A DNA stretch of 64,000 bases from an uncultured Bacteroidales bacterium (GCA_947168065.1 CAMVKH010000002.1:244446-308445), one strand, 5' to 3'; positions 42,811 through 51,745 are shown, counted from the first letter of the stretch. Notes: generated by a model not told the origin, from the sequence alone. Translations and numbers: made by a program.

Positions 42811-43689
42811 TTAGGAGGTGATGGCATCAAGTGACAGCAGAAGCAGTCGATCCATCAGCGGTTTATAGTTCGGATTGCTTTCCTTGATGTGGCGGTTGGC
42901 GATGGCCAGACAGACGGTGGCGGCCCTGTGGCCGAGGAGGGCGGCGAGGCCTGCAAGGCAGGAACTCTCCATTTCGATGTTGGTCACGCGGTAGCCTTCA
43001 TATTCGAAGCTCTCCAGTTTCTCGATGAGGTCGGGAATGGTCAGCTCCAAGCGGACAGAACGGCCCTGCGGTCCGTAGAAACCGGGGGCGGAGACAGTCA
43101 TTCCTCTAATCGTGAAAGGGCTGAACTCGTCGATGAGTTCCTGGTTGGCACGGACGAAATAGGGTTTTGCAAAGCGTTCCGGCCAATCCATATGCTTGAC
43201 GAAGGCTTCTTCGAAATCTTTCAGGAAAATTTTCTCACCGTCTTTGTACCAGTTCAGCACGCCGTCGAAACCGATGGAGATGTGGCTCAGGATGTAGCTG
43301 CCGAGGGGAATGTAGGGCTGAGACGCGCCGCAGGTACCGATACGCAGGATATTCAGGGTCTTGTGCTCGGGTTTGGGCAGTCGGGTCTTGAAGTCGATGT
43401 TGGCCAGTGCGTCGAGCTCGGTCATCACGATGTCGATGTTGTCGGTTCCGATGCCGTGGGAGAGGGCGGTGATACGCTTCCCTTTGTAAGTGCCTGTAAT
43501 CGTGATGAACTCTCGCGACTGCTTGGTAAGCTCGATCGTGTCGAAATGCGATGCCAGCGCGTGCACGCGCGTGGGATCACCCATCATAATGATGTTGTCG
43601 GCGAGGTCTTCGGGGGTGATATGGAGATGGAACACAGAACCATCGTCATTGATGATGAGTTCAGAACTGGGTATGGGTTGATTGTTCAT
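42811..43689 (-). CDS. Nucleoside phosphorylase (uridine phosphorylase-like)
   Basis: A 292-residue PNP/UDP-family enzyme that phosphorolyses nucleosides to free base and ribose 1-phosphate. MGDPTRV is the phosphate-binding loop, ALSHGIGTDNIDI a conserved segment, LRIGTCGASQ the typical I-R-x-G-T-x-G motif, and VTNIEMESSCLAGLAALLGHRA the ribose-binding Met-Glu. The ATG at 43689 is preferred over an in-frame TTG two codons upstream. A TATATTTG box lies 22 bp upstream. Confidence 0.92.
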   Translation of the reverse strand: MNNQPIPSSELIINDDGSVFHLHITPEDLADNIIMMGDPTRVHALASHFDTIELTKQSREFITITGTYKGKRITALSHGIGTDNIDIVMTELDALANIDFKTRLPKPEHKTLNILRIGTCGASQPYIPLGSYILSHISIGFDGVLNWYKDGEKIFLKDFEEAFVKHMDWPERFAKPYFVRANQELIDEFSPFTIRGMTVSAPGFYGPQGRSVRLELTIPDLIEKLESFEYEGYRVTNIEMESSCLAGLAALLGHRAATVCLAIANRHIKESNPNYKPLMDRLLLLSLDAITS

Positions 43690-43711
43690 AAGCAAGGATA
43701 CGCTTAAAAAA

Positions 43712-43719
43712 CAAATATA
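43712..43719 (-). promoter_or_regulatory. Promoter -7 box (TATATTTG) of the nucleoside phosphorylase gene
   Basis: TATATTTG on the minus strand, 22 bp before the start at 43689. Confidence 0.6.
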
Positions 43720-43761
43720 CGAACTTTTTTTCGTAATTTCACAAGGTCAAACCCGCGTGTC

Positions 43762-45201
43762 ATGAAATACCCCCGCATCCTTCTTTCCCTGTTGACGTTC
43801 CTGTTGACCGCCGCTGCCTGCACGGTGCGTCCGCCGCTGCCGTTCGGCGCGTGCCCGACGCCGCAGCAAGTGGCCTGGCAGCAGATGGAGATGAATCTTT
43901 TCTGTCACTTCGGTCCCAACACCTTCACCGGGGCGGAATGGGGTGACGGGACAGAACCGGAAGACATCTTCCAGCCCACGGACCTCGACTGCCGCCAGTG
44001 GGTGGAGACGGCCCGCGCAGCCGGTTTCAAGGGCGTGATTCTCACGGCCAAGCACCACGACGGCTTCTGTCTCTGGCCGTCTCCCGAGAGCGCGCACACG
44101 GTGGCGCAGAGTGCCTGGCGCGACGGGCAGGGGGATGTGCTGCATGAGCTTTCGGAGGCCTGTGCGGCGGAGGGTCTCCGTTTCGGCGTATATATCTCGC
44201 CCTGGGACCGCAACGATCCGCGCTACGGTTCGCCGGCCTACAATGAGGCCTTTGTCCGGACACTGGAGAGCGTCCTGGACGGCCGTTACGGTCCAGTGTT
44301 CGAGCAGTGGTTCGACGGTGCCTGCGGGGAGGGACCCACAGGGCGCCGGCAGGTCTATGACTGGCCGTTGTTCAATGCGACGGTCGAGCGCCTGCAGCCG
44401 CAGGCCGTGATCTTCAGTGATGTAGGCCCCGGCTGCCGCTGGGTGGGCAACGAGCGGGGGGAGGCCGGCCGCACGAACTGGTCGACGCTTGCGGTGGACG
44501 GTTTTGAGCCGGGAGCGGGGAGTCCGCCCGTGGAGGTACTGAACGGCGGTTCGCCGGGCGCTCCGCACTGGGCCGCCGCCGAGACCGACGTGTCGATCCG
44601 GCCGGGCTGGTTCTGGCGCGCGTCCGAGACGGCGCAGGTGAAGCGTGTGCAGGAGCTGCTGCAGATCTATTATGAAAGCGTCGGCCGCAATTCGCTGCTG
44701 CTGCTCAATGTGCCGCCCGACACGCGTGGCCGCATCGATGCCGTCGATTCGCTCCGGCTGATGGAGTTCCGTGCCGCGCTGGATGCGGTCTTCGCTATCG
44801 ATCTGGCCGCCGGCGCCACTGTCTCCGGCCCGTCCCGTGGCCGGGGTTTCGCTCCGGCGAACGTTCTTTCGGGCGACTATGACAGCTACTGGGCGTTGCC
44901 CGATGACCGGACGACGGCTTCCCTGACGCTCGAATTTCCCGAGCCCCGCACGTTCAACCGCATTCTTCTTCAGGAATATATTCCTCTGGGGCAGCGTATT
45001 GCGGCCTTTCACGTCGAGATGCTGACGCCGGAAGGCGTCTGGCAGGAGATCGCCCGCGAAACCACCGTCGGCTACAAGCGCATCGTGTTGACGCCTACCG
45101 TCACCACCACTGCCCTCCGCCTCGTGATCGACGACGCCCTGGCTTGCCCGACCCTGACCCGCCTCGCCCTCTACCACGACACTGTTTATTGTGCGCAATA
45201 G
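43762..45201 (+). CDS. Alpha-L-fucosidase (GH29) lipoprotein with C-terminal discoidin-like domain
   Basis: A 479-residue secreted glycoside hydrolase. The signal peptide ends in a lipobox (TAAAC), so it is likely a lipoprotein. ARAAGFKGVILTAKHHDGFCLWPS is the GH29 hallmark, with FGVYISPWDRNDPRYG next; the nucleophile Asp is in FEQWFDGACG (around residue 195). After ~residue 345 a F5/8-type (discoidin) beta domain follows (NVLSGDYDSYWALPDD ... LTLEFPEPRTFNRILLQEYI). The layout resembles subfamily B. It removes fucose from host or plant glycans. No SusC/D pair is nearby. Confidence 0.92.
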   Translation: MKYPRILLSLLTFLLTAAACTVRPPLPFGACPTPQQVAWQQMEMNLFCHFGPNTFTGAEWGDGTEPEDIFQPTDLDCRQWVETARAAGFKGVILTAKHHDGFCLWPSPESAHTVAQSAWRDGQGDVLHELSEACAAEGLRFGVYISPWDRNDPRYGSPAYNEAFVRTLESVLDGRYGPVFEQWFDGACGEGPTGRRQVYDWPLFNATVERLQPQAVIFSDVGPGCRWVGNERGEAGRTNWSTLAVDGFEPGAGSPPVEVLNGGSPGAPHWAAAETDVSIRPGWFWRASETAQVKRVQELLQIYYESVGRNSLLLLNVPPDTRGRIDAVDSLRLMEFRAALDAVFAIDLAAGATVSGPSRGRGFAPANVLSGDYDSYWALPDDRTTASLTLEFPEPRTFNRILLQEYIPLGQRIAAFHVEMLTPEGVWQEIARETTVGYKRIVLTPTVTTTALRLVIDDALACPTLTRLALYHDTVYCAQ

Positions 45202-45239
45202 CTTGAGCGCCCAAGCACAAGCTAATTATTTGCGCACAA
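45189..45239. terminator. Palindrome spanning both stop codons of convergent genes
   Basis: TTGTGCGCAATAGCTTG and CAAGCTAATTATTTGCGCACAA pair with small bulges around GCGCCCAAGCA. The stem contains the fucosidase stop (TAG) on one arm and the M28 peptidase stop (TAA) on the other. Probably a bidirectional terminator. Confidence 0.7.
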
Positions 45240-46184
45240 GCGGTTGATGAAGTTGAAGATGACGAGGGTTCGTTTGCGCAGCAGGTGATAGTTGATGATG
45301 GCGGGGGTGTCGCTGCGCTTGAGTGTGTGCTGGTGGAAGGCCGAGGTGAAGAGCACCGCCGGGATGCCCGCGCGCGCAAACGGATGCTGGTCGGACGTCT
45401 CGTACATCATGCGATAGAAATCGCGGCTCCCGTAGAACGTCAGGTCCAGGTCGAGCTTGTACGCCGCCCGGTGGCAGAGATAGGAAAGATAACCCTGATA
45501 GGTCTCCGGCAGCGTGTTCTCGCCGATCGCGAACAGATATTCCGGATTGCGCCCTGGCGGCACCAGATCGGTGCCCAGCATGTCGATATTGATCATCGCC
45601 TTGATCTTTTCCCGCGGCACCGGCAGATGCTTCACGAACCAGCGGCTGCCGGCCATGTCCAGTTCCTTGCCGTCGAACGCCACGAACAGCAGGTTCTTGC
45701 GCGGCCCGTTTCCGTCGGCCTTCATCGCGCAGAACATACGGGCGAGGGACAGCAGCGCGGTTACGCCCGACGCATTGTCATCCGCCCCCGGGTAGACAGT
45801 ATGCCCCAGCCGGCCCAAATGGTCGTAGTGCGCCCCGATGACCAGGTATTCGTCGGTAGGCGTCGTGGCGGGGAGCAGCCCCACCACATTGCGGACGGCG
45901 ATGGAATCGTCGTAGCGGAAACTCTGGGTGTATGCCCAGTCGACGGGCTTGAGTCCCAGCGAACGGAACTGTTCGATGAGGTAGTGCTCAGCCAGATGCT
46001 TGCCATGGGTGCCCGATGCACGGCCCTCGGTCATTTCGTCCGCCAGGTGGGTGAGAATCCGGCGCTGACCTTCCGCCGAAACCAGGTTCTCATAGGGCCG
46101 GAGGCTCTGCGCCCAGGCCCCGTTCCGGCTCGGAAAGCACAGAAACAGACCCACAAGGAGCAGAATGGCACAACTTTTTCTCAT
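45222..46184 (-). CDS. Secreted M28-family peptidase with altered catalytic motif
   Basis: A 320-residue exported M28-fold protein (signal peptide ending GAWAQ, residue ~26). GAHYDHLG gives the first zinc His and Asp, GADDNASGV the bridging Asp. The place of the usual G-E-E is read VAFDGKELDMAGS: the second Glu (zinc ligand) is kept, but the general-base Glu is Lys. MINIDMLGTD and the late SDQHPFARAGIPAV give the last ligands. Either this is a variant group or the protein does not cleave peptides. Its gene converges on the fucosidase gene and diverges from the TPR gene. Confidence 0.85.
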   Translation of the reverse strand: MRKSCAILLLVGLFLCFPSRNGAWAQSLRPYENLVSAEGQRRILTHLADEMTEGRASGTHGKHLAEHYLIEQFRSLGLKPVDWAYTQSFRYDDSIAVRNVVGLLPATTPTDEYLVIGAHYDHLGRLGHTVYPGADDNASGVTALLSLARMFCAMKADGNGPRKNLLFVAFDGKELDMAGSRWFVKHLPVPREKIKAMINIDMLGTDLVPPGRNPEYLFAIGENTLPETYQGYLSYLCHRAAYKLDLDLTFYGSRDFYRMMYETSDQHPFARAGIPAVLFTSAFHQHTLKRSDTPAIINYHLLRKRTLVIFNFINRLCANN

Positions 46185-46202
46185 TTAGTTTCAAATGACA
46201 TG

Positions 46203-46210
46203 CAAAAATA
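46203..46210 (-). promoter_or_regulatory. Promoter -7 box (TATTTTTG) of the second M28 gene
   Basis: TATTTTTG on the minus strand, 18 bp before the peptidase start, adjoining the TPR-gene box. Confidence 0.5.
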
Positions 46211-46211
46211 G

Positions 46212-46219
46212 TACTTTTG
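46212..46219 (+). promoter_or_regulatory. Promoter -7 box (TACTTTTG), leaderless arrangement
   Basis: TACTTTTG on the plus strand, only 5 nt before the TPR-protein ATG at 46225, so transcription probably starts at the start codon. Confidence 0.55.
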
Positions 46220-46224
46220 CAAAG

Positions 46225-48219
46225 ATGTTCAAACGCGTTATCGCATTTCTTGCGCTCCTGTGGCTTTCTGTGACGGCGGCATGGGCGCAATACGATCTCG
46301 ACCACTTCTATTACAGCGGCCGCCAGTTGCTCATTGACGGCAAATATGCCCAGGCCATCGAGCGCTTCAACGTGCTCTCGCGCCTCGACAGCACCGTGTA
46401 CGAAGCCTATTTCTTCCGCGGCATCGCCAAGTACAACCTCGGCGACTTCGTGGGCGCCCAGCGCGACTTCGACCGCACCCTGCACTTCAATCCCATCTAT
46501 ACGCCGGCCTACCACTACCGGGCCATTGCGCTGAGCCGCATCGGCAAGTACGACCTGGCCCTCAAGGATCTCGAGGAAGCCGTGGACCTGCGCCCGAGCT
46601 ACACCGACCTGTATTTCAGCCGCGGCGTGACCTATTTCCTCTCTCAGCAGTTCGAGAAGGCGGTGCAGGACTTCAATACCTTCATCCGCAAGTCGCCCCG
46701 CGAGGCCAACGCCTACCTGAACCGCGGCGCCTGCTACCTCTACCTGAAAGATACCGTCCGGGCCCTGGAAGACTACAACAAGGCCATCTCGCTCAACCGC
46801 TACGACCCCGAAGGCTATGTGCGGCGCTCCCGCGTGTATGCCATGCAGGACCGCACCGGCGACGCCATTGAAGACCTCGACACGGCCCTTCGCATCGACA
46901 GCACCAACACCTTCGCCTTCTTCAACCGCGCCATTCTCAAATACGACCGCAAGGACATCTCCGGCGCGCTGGACGATCTCAACCGGGTGCTGGAGGAGGA
47001 GCCGGGCAATGCCCTGACACTCTACAACCGGGCCCTGATCTATTCGCAGGTGGGGGACTACCGGGCCGCACTCGACGACTACGACCGGGTGATCAACATC
47101 AACCCCAACAACGTGCTGGCCTACTTCAACCGGGCGGCCGTCTTCATGGAGCTGGGCCGCTACCGCGACGCCATGGACGACTACTCGCAGGCCATCAACC
47201 TCTATCCGGACTTTGCGAAGGCCTACATGAACCGCTCGTATGCCAAGAGCCAGCTCGGCCAGTACACCTCCGCCAAGCAGGACTACGACATCGCCCAGAA
47301 GAAGGTGCGGGAATACCAGGCCCTGACAGCCGATTCCACGGGCAAGGCGGCCTTTGCCGACACCACCCGCAAGTACGACCGCCTGCTTGCCCTCGACGCG
47401 GAGTTTGCCAAGAAGGATTTCGACAATGAACTGCTCCAGTACCGCGACGTGGACATCCGTCTCAAGCCGCTCTACAAGGTGCAGCCCGCCGATACGGTGA
47501 GCGGATTCTCCTCCATCGCCCACAAGTTCGAGGACGAGGTCCTCGACAGCTATATCGCCCAGAGCCCGCTGGCCGTGAAGTTCGCCGCCGACGGCCGGAC
47601 CCACGTCCGCGACGCCGCCCGGGTCCGGGAAGAAGTGACGCGCCGGCTCCGTACGGACCGCAGCAGCGACAACCTCTTCGCCCGCGCACTGGTGGAAGCG
47701 GAGAACAACCAGTTCAACACCGCGCTGGTCTGCTATGACGAGGCCATCGAGAAGTCGCCCGAGACCTTCTTCTACTACATCAACCGGGGCGCCCTGCAGG
47801 CCGAGATGATCGATTTCATCTCTTCGATGGAGAACAACGTGCAGGTGCTTACCCTCGACAATGCCAAGACCGTCAAGACCCGCGTGCAGGACCAGGTGAC
47901 CCGCAGCTACGACTACACGCCGGCCATCCACGATATGGTGAAGGCGACCACGCTCAATCCCGCATTTCCGTACACCTACTATAATCTCGGTAACCTGTAC
48001 TGCCTGTCGAACGACCTTCCCGAGGCCATCGTGCAGTACACCCGCGCCATCGACCTCTATCCTTACATCGGCGAAGCCTTCTATAACAGGGGACTCGTGC
48101 TGATCTATCTGAAAGACAAGGAGAAAGGATGTATCGACCTGAGTACGGCGGGCGAACTGGGCATCCAGGACGCTTACAGCGTCATCAAGAAATATTGTAA
48201 AACCGAAGAAGAACTGTAA
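46225..48219 (+). CDS. Exported TPR-repeat protein
   Basis: A 664-residue protein with a signal peptide (MFKRVIAF...TAAWAQ) and about ten TPR units in residues 25-375 (A-x-x-Y-N-R-x-x-x-L-x-D-Y type, e.g. NTFAFFNRAILKYDRKDISGALDDLNRVL), then a non-repeat middle (380-480) and three more TPR-like units up to the end. TPRs hold protein complexes together; the partner is unknown. It is 3 bp upstream of a DMT transporter. The ATG at 46225 was chosen for the signal peptide; an in-frame ATG 30 bp upstream precedes the promoter box. Confidence 0.87.
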   Translation: MFKRVIAFLALLWLSVTAAWAQYDLDHFYYSGRQLLIDGKYAQAIERFNVLSRLDSTVYEAYFFRGIAKYNLGDFVGAQRDFDRTLHFNPIYTPAYHYRAIALSRIGKYDLALKDLEEAVDLRPSYTDLYFSRGVTYFLSQQFEKAVQDFNTFIRKSPREANAYLNRGACYLYLKDTVRALEDYNKAISLNRYDPEGYVRRSRVYAMQDRTGDAIEDLDTALRIDSTNTFAFFNRAILKYDRKDISGALDDLNRVLEEEPGNALTLYNRALIYSQVGDYRAALDDYDRVININPNNVLAYFNRAAVFMELGRYRDAMDDYSQAINLYPDFAKAYMNRSYAKSQLGQYTSAKQDYDIAQKKVREYQALTADSTGKAAFADTTRKYDRLLALDAEFAKKDFDNELLQYRDVDIRLKPLYKVQPADTVSGFSSIAHKFEDEVLDSYIAQSPLAVKFAADGRTHVRDAARVREEVTRRLRTDRSSDNLFARALVEAENNQFNTALVCYDEAIEKSPETFFYYINRGALQAEMIDFISSMENNVQVLTLDNAKTVKTRVQDQVTRSYDYTPAIHDMVKATTLNPAFPYTYYNLGNLYCLSNDLPEAIVQYTRAIDLYPYIGEAFYNRGLVLIYLKDKEKGCIDLSTAGELGIQDAYSVIKKYCKTEEEL

Positions 48220-48222
48220 ACC

Positions 48223-49119
48223 ATGTGGCTTTGGGCTGCCATCGGATCTGCCATCCTGCTCGGCATCTATGACGTTTTCAAGAAACAGGCGTCGACACGC
48301 AACGACGTGCTGCATATCCTTCTCTATGTAACCGCACTTTCCACGCTGATCCTGAGTCCCTTTGTGCTTACGTCAGCGTTTGGCTGGCATTGGCTGGAAA
48401 ATACCTCGTTCAATGCGTCGCCAGGCTCGCTGCGCGACCATCTGCTGGTTATCCTCAAGGCCTTCGTCGTCACCATCTCCTGGGTCACGGGCCTGATGGG
48501 CCTCAAGCACCTGCCTATCACGACGGCCGGCACCATCAAGACCTCCCGGCCGGTGTTCGTGCTGCTGGGCTCCATCCTCATTTTCGGCGAGAGACTGAAT
48601 CCCTGGCAGTGGGTGGCCGTCCTCGTCGCCTTCGTGGCTCTCTGGCTGCTGGGCCATACGAGCCGGCGGGAAGGCTTCGACTTCGTGCGCAACCGCTGGG
48701 TCATCTGCATGTGGGTGTCGGTGGTCTCGGGCGTGGCGAGCGCCCTGCTCGACAAGCACCTGATGGCCTCGATGCAGCCCATGTTCGTCCAGGGCTGGTG
48801 CAATTTCTACATCACGCTCATCCTGGCGATCACCCTGCTGGTCGTGAAGTATTCCGGAAGCCCGTACTACAAGCCGTACAAGCACGACTGGCTCATCCTC
48901 GTCATCGCGCTCTTCATCACCTGGTCGGATTTCCTGTACTTCCTGTCGCTGAGCGGCGAAGGCGCCATGCTGTCGGTGGTCTCGATCCTGCGCCGCAGCT
49001 CGGTGATCATCACCTTCATCTGCGGAGCCCTCTTCTTCAAGGAGAAGAACCTACGCTCGAAAGGACTGGCCCTGCTGATCCTGCTGGTCAGCATGGTGAT
49101 CCTGGTACTGGCAAGTTAA
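48223..49119 (+). CDS. EamA/DMT-family transporter
   Basis: A 298-residue membrane protein with ten predicted hydrophobic segments in two EamA halves. The first half ends in LPITTAGTIKTSRPVFVLLGSILIFGERL and the second in GAMLSVVSILRRSSVIITFICGALFFKEKNL, the characteristic helix-4/9 repeats of the family. It may export or import small metabolites; the substrate is unknown. Directly follows the TPR gene. Ends 4 bp before the convergent DUF4293 gene. Confidence 0.88.
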   Translation: MWLWAAIGSAILLGIYDVFKKQASTRNDVLHILLYVTALSTLILSPFVLTSAFGWHWLENTSFNASPGSLRDHLLVILKAFVVTISWVTGLMGLKHLPITTAGTIKTSRPVFVLLGSILIFGERLNPWQWVAVLVAFVALWLLGHTSRREGFDFVRNRWVICMWVSVVSGVASALLDKHLMASMQPMFVQGWCNFYITLILAITLLVVKYSGSPYYKPYKHDWLILVIALFITWSDFLYFLSLSGEGAMLSVVSILRRSSVIITFICGALFFKEKNLRSKGLALLILLVSMVILVLAS

Positions 49120-49123
49120 GCGC

Positions 49124-49579
49124 TTATTTCTTTCCTGCTTTTTGCTCGAAAGCCCGCGCGATGCGCTGGGCTGTGCCCTCATTGGCGGCCAGGCGGACGG
49201 CAATCACCAGCAGGATGATGGCCAGCAGCGGGAAGATGCTGCCGATGGACAGGGAGTAGACCGTCGACATCTTCAGGCCGGACGGCAGTTTCGTGGTGAA
49301 GAAATCCACGATGATCCAGCCCTGGAACCCCAGCAGCACGATGGCGTTGGTGATGGACAGAAACACCTGGTAGAAAGGCTGTTTGGCTGAAACCAGCGTC
49401 ACGTCGGAAAGGATGAACGACAGCACGATGAAGATGATGTAGATGAGGCGGTCCTTGAAACGGACGGCGTAGCTGATGCCGGTTTCCGGATTGAAAGCGT
49501 GGCAGACATCCATCCCGAGCAGGACGATGACGAGCAGGGCAGCGGCGGCGATCAGCCAGTTATGCGGTTTCTTCCACAT
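49124..49579 (-). CDS. Four-helix membrane protein, DUF4293-like
   Basis: A 151-residue protein with four membrane segments (about 8-25, 45-63, 75-92, 110-130) and a short cytosolic tail, the layout of DUF4293, a family I know only from Bacteroidota. Function is unknown. Its start overlaps the end of the glycosyltransferase gene by 20 bp, so they are cotranscribed. Confidence 0.7.
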   Translation of the reverse strand: MWKKPHNWLIAAAALLVIVLLGMDVCHAFNPETGISYAVRFKDRLIYIIFIVLSFILSDVTLVSAKQPFYQVFLSITNAIVLLGFQGWIIVDFFTTKLPSGLKMSTVYSLSIGSIFPLLAIILLVIAVRLAANEGTAQRIARAFEQKAGKK

Positions 49580-50741
49580 GGTTTTGACGGTTCAGGGCAT
49601 CGCGGAACATGGCGATCATCTGCTCGACGGAGTTGGCGATGTTGTAGGGTTTGACGGAGGCGGCGTAGCGCTTGCCTTCTTCCCAGCGTTGTTCGGGGTG
49701 CGATAGCCAGTCGTCGATGCGTTCGGCCAGCGCCTGGGCGTCATGGATGGGGAAGAGGCTGCGCTCACTCAGTGCAAACTGGGCGGATCCGGTGTAGGGT
49801 CCTTCGGCGATGACCGGTACGGCGCCTTGCTGGATGGCCTCGAGGATGGAGAGGCCTTCGATCTCGATGTATGCGCAGTGGACGGTCAGGTCGGCCTTGG
49901 CGGCGAGCCGGCAAAGATCGTCGTGGTTTAGGAAGACGAAGGAAGGCTCGTAGCTGAGAATGCCGTCGCGATACAGCTGGCTGGCTTTCTTTTTGAGTTT
50001 GCCGGCCAAAGGGCCGTTTCCGGCGAAAACAAGATGGATGCGGCGGGCGAACTGGCTGTAGTGCATGGCCCGGAGCAAGGTGATCTGGTCTTTTTCGTTG
50101 GCCAGGCGCCCGATGCATATGACTTCCAGCGGACGTTCGGGATCCAGATAGTTCTGCGGGGGATCGGCCGGCCGGAGACAGGTCTCTGGGATCAGGCCGT
50201 TGGAGATGACGCGCAGATCAGCGGTGTAGTGGTTGTCCTGCAGCCGCTGGCGCACTTTCTCCGTAGGGCAGTGGATGTGGGAGCAGGCGCTGTAGATATA
50301 TTTCTGCCAGAGATGCAGCAGGGCCTTTGCCGGCCATTCCCAACGCGTGATGCCCAGATTGTTCAAGATGTTTTCCGGGAACAGGTGGAACGATGCCGTC
50401 AGGGGCTTGCCCAGCCGTTTCGCGATGCGGATTGTTTTGTACTGCAGCACGAAATTCTCTTCCAGGTGGACCACGTCAGCCCAGCGGACGGCCTCCTCGA
50501 TGCGTTTGGGATCGCCGTTGGCATAGGAGAAGCCATTGGCTTCGATGATGGGCTGGAAGATCGGGAACTTGAATTCCTTCAGGGGAAAGTCGGGGTGCTG
50601 GCCCGGATTGTCCGGATTGCACCCGGTCATGACGCGGACATCCTCGCCGGCGGACTTCAGTTCATGGATGGTCCTTCGCGCCGAGGCGGAAAGGCCGTTT
50701 CCGCGGACATACAGGTTATTGATGACAAACAGAATTTTCAT
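49560..50741 (-). CDS. Glycosyltransferase family 4 protein
   Basis: A 393-residue GT-B glycosyltransferase. Donor-site features: VICIGRLANEKDQITLL starts the C-terminal half (G-R-L-x-x-E-K), VFAGNGPLAGKL follows, and IEIEGLSILEAIQQGAVPVIAEGP is the E-x7-E motif. The acceptor half has RGNGLSASARRTIHEL near the N-terminus and HLEENFVLQYKTIRIAKRLG. It likely transfers a sugar to a lipid or polysaccharide. It is upstream of the DUF4293 gene; no polysaccharide locus is around it. Confidence 0.9.
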   Translation of the reverse strand: MKILFVINNLYVRGNGLSASARRTIHELKSAGEDVRVMTGCNPDNPGQHPDFPLKEFKFPIFQPIIEANGFSYANGDPKRIEEAVRWADVVHLEENFVLQYKTIRIAKRLGKPLTASFHLFPENILNNLGITRWEWPAKALLHLWQKYIYSACSHIHCPTEKVRQRLQDNHYTADLRVISNGLIPETCLRPADPPQNYLDPERPLEVICIGRLANEKDQITLLRAMHYSQFARRIHLVFAGNGPLAGKLKKKASQLYRDGILSYEPSFVFLNHDDLCRLAAKADLTVHCAYIEIEGLSILEAIQQGAVPVIAEGPYTGSAQFALSERSLFPIHDAQALAERIDDWLSHPEQRWEEGKRYAASVKPYNIANSVEQMIAMFRDALNRQNHVEETA

Positions 50742-50756
50742 GGGTTCAGGTTTATT

Positions 50757-51662
50757 CTACTTTGCCGATTCCTGGAACACATGTTCCATCATCCAGGCAT
50801 AGTAGTAGCTCCAGTTGTACCATTCGTGGCCACCCCTTGTCCGGATGTAGGTGTACGGGTAGCCGTGCCGGTCGAAGTAGCGCCGGAGGTTCTGTACGTG
50901 CAGGTAGAAGAAGTCGCCGCCGCTGGTCATGACGTAGTAGCCTTTGGGCGGGTTGGGGGAGAACTGCTGCTTCCACTTCTTCTTGACGTTGAAATAGAAG
51001 AGGTTGTCGGGTCCCGGATGAGTAATGATTTTCCAGAAGGGACTGAAAAGACCGATATAGTCGAAGGTCTGAGGAGAATCTGCAGAAATGTACATGCTCT
51101 GCAAGGCGCCCACCGAGAGGCCGCAGATGGCGCGGTGCGCCTTGTCGGGGATGGTGCGGAAGTGGCTGTCCACGTAGTCCACCACGTCGCGCACGAAAGC
51201 AGTCTCCACGGTTCCGTCGATCTCGAAGAGCGACTCCAAAGCGTCCTTGTAGCGGGAGTTCTCGAAGTCCTTGTCGTCTCTGTACTGGTTGACGTTGGGC
51301 ATGACGACGATGGCAGGAACGGAATGGCCCTGGCAGTAGAGGCTGTCGGTGATCTGGAACATGCGGCCGCGTTGGATCCAGACGGTCTCGTGGCCGCGTG
51401 CGCCGTGCAGGAGATAGACGACGGGGTAGCGCTTCGTGCCTTTTTCGTAGTCCGGGGGCAGGTAGACGATCATGCGTCGCTGCGTCGGCCCTTTCACGGA
51501 ACAGGGGTACCAGGCTTCCACCACCTTGCCAAGCGGCTGGTAACCTGACTCTTCTACGGGTTCACCCGCATAATAGTAGGAAACGCTGCGGTTGCGAAAA
51601 ACCCCGCAGGAAGACAACACGCCCACTGCGATCAATAGCGCTATAAGGATCCGTTTCTGCAT
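50757..51662 (-). CDS. Lipoprotein esterase of the esterase D/feruloyl esterase type (PF00756-like)
   Basis: A 301-residue alpha/beta hydrolase. The start at 51662 gives a lipobox (VLSSC, Cys at residue ~19). YPVVYLLHGARGHETVW is the oxyanion-hole region, AICGLSVGALQSM is the nucleophile elbow (G-x-S-x-G), and RGGHEWYNW holds the catalytic His. Related enzymes hydrolyse acetyl or feruloyl esters on sugars. A TATCTTTG box lies 9 nt before the ATG, so the transcript has almost no leader. Confidence 0.87.
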   Translation of the reverse strand: MQKRILIALLIAVGVLSSCGVFRNRSVSYYYAGEPVEESGYQPLGKVVEAWYPCSVKGPTQRRMIVYLPPDYEKGTKRYPVVYLLHGARGHETVWIQRGRMFQITDSLYCQGHSVPAIVVMPNVNQYRDDKDFENSRYKDALESLFEIDGTVETAFVRDVVDYVDSHFRTIPDKAHRAICGLSVGALQSMYISADSPQTFDYIGLFSPFWKIITHPGPDNLFYFNVKKKWKQQFSPNPPKGYYVMTSGGDFFYLHVQNLRRYFDRHGYPYTYIRTRGGHEWYNWSYYYAWMMEHVFQESAK

Positions 51663-51671
51663 AATCGGCCG

Positions 51672-51679
51672 CAAAGATA
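51672..51679 (-). promoter_or_regulatory. Promoter -7 box (TATCTTTG), near-leaderless arrangement
   Basis: TATCTTTG on the minus strand, 9 nt before the esterase ATG at 51662. Confidence 0.6.
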
Positions 51680-51688
51680 CAAAAAAAA

Positions 51689-51745
51689 GCGAGGCTGGCC
51701 TCGCGCTACAAAAAAAGGAACTCAAGTATTGAGCTCCTTTTTTTG
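51689..51745 (-). terminator. tRNA-Glu trailer: extended hairpin plus second terminator
   Basis: AAAAAAAGGAACTCAA and TTGAGCTCCTTTTTTT (51710-51744) form a long stem directly after the tRNA. The palindrome continues as GCGCTAC/GTAGCGC into the tRNA 3' end. A second hairpin GCGAGGC-TG-GCCTCGC (51689-51704) is followed by a T8 tract in the minus direction. Confidence 0.85.

Noticed and set aside
41931..42830. Longer start for the SirB1-like protein and nucleoside phosphorylase from TTG codons
   Set aside because: In-frame ATGs a few codons downstream avoid overlap and fit gene spacing better.
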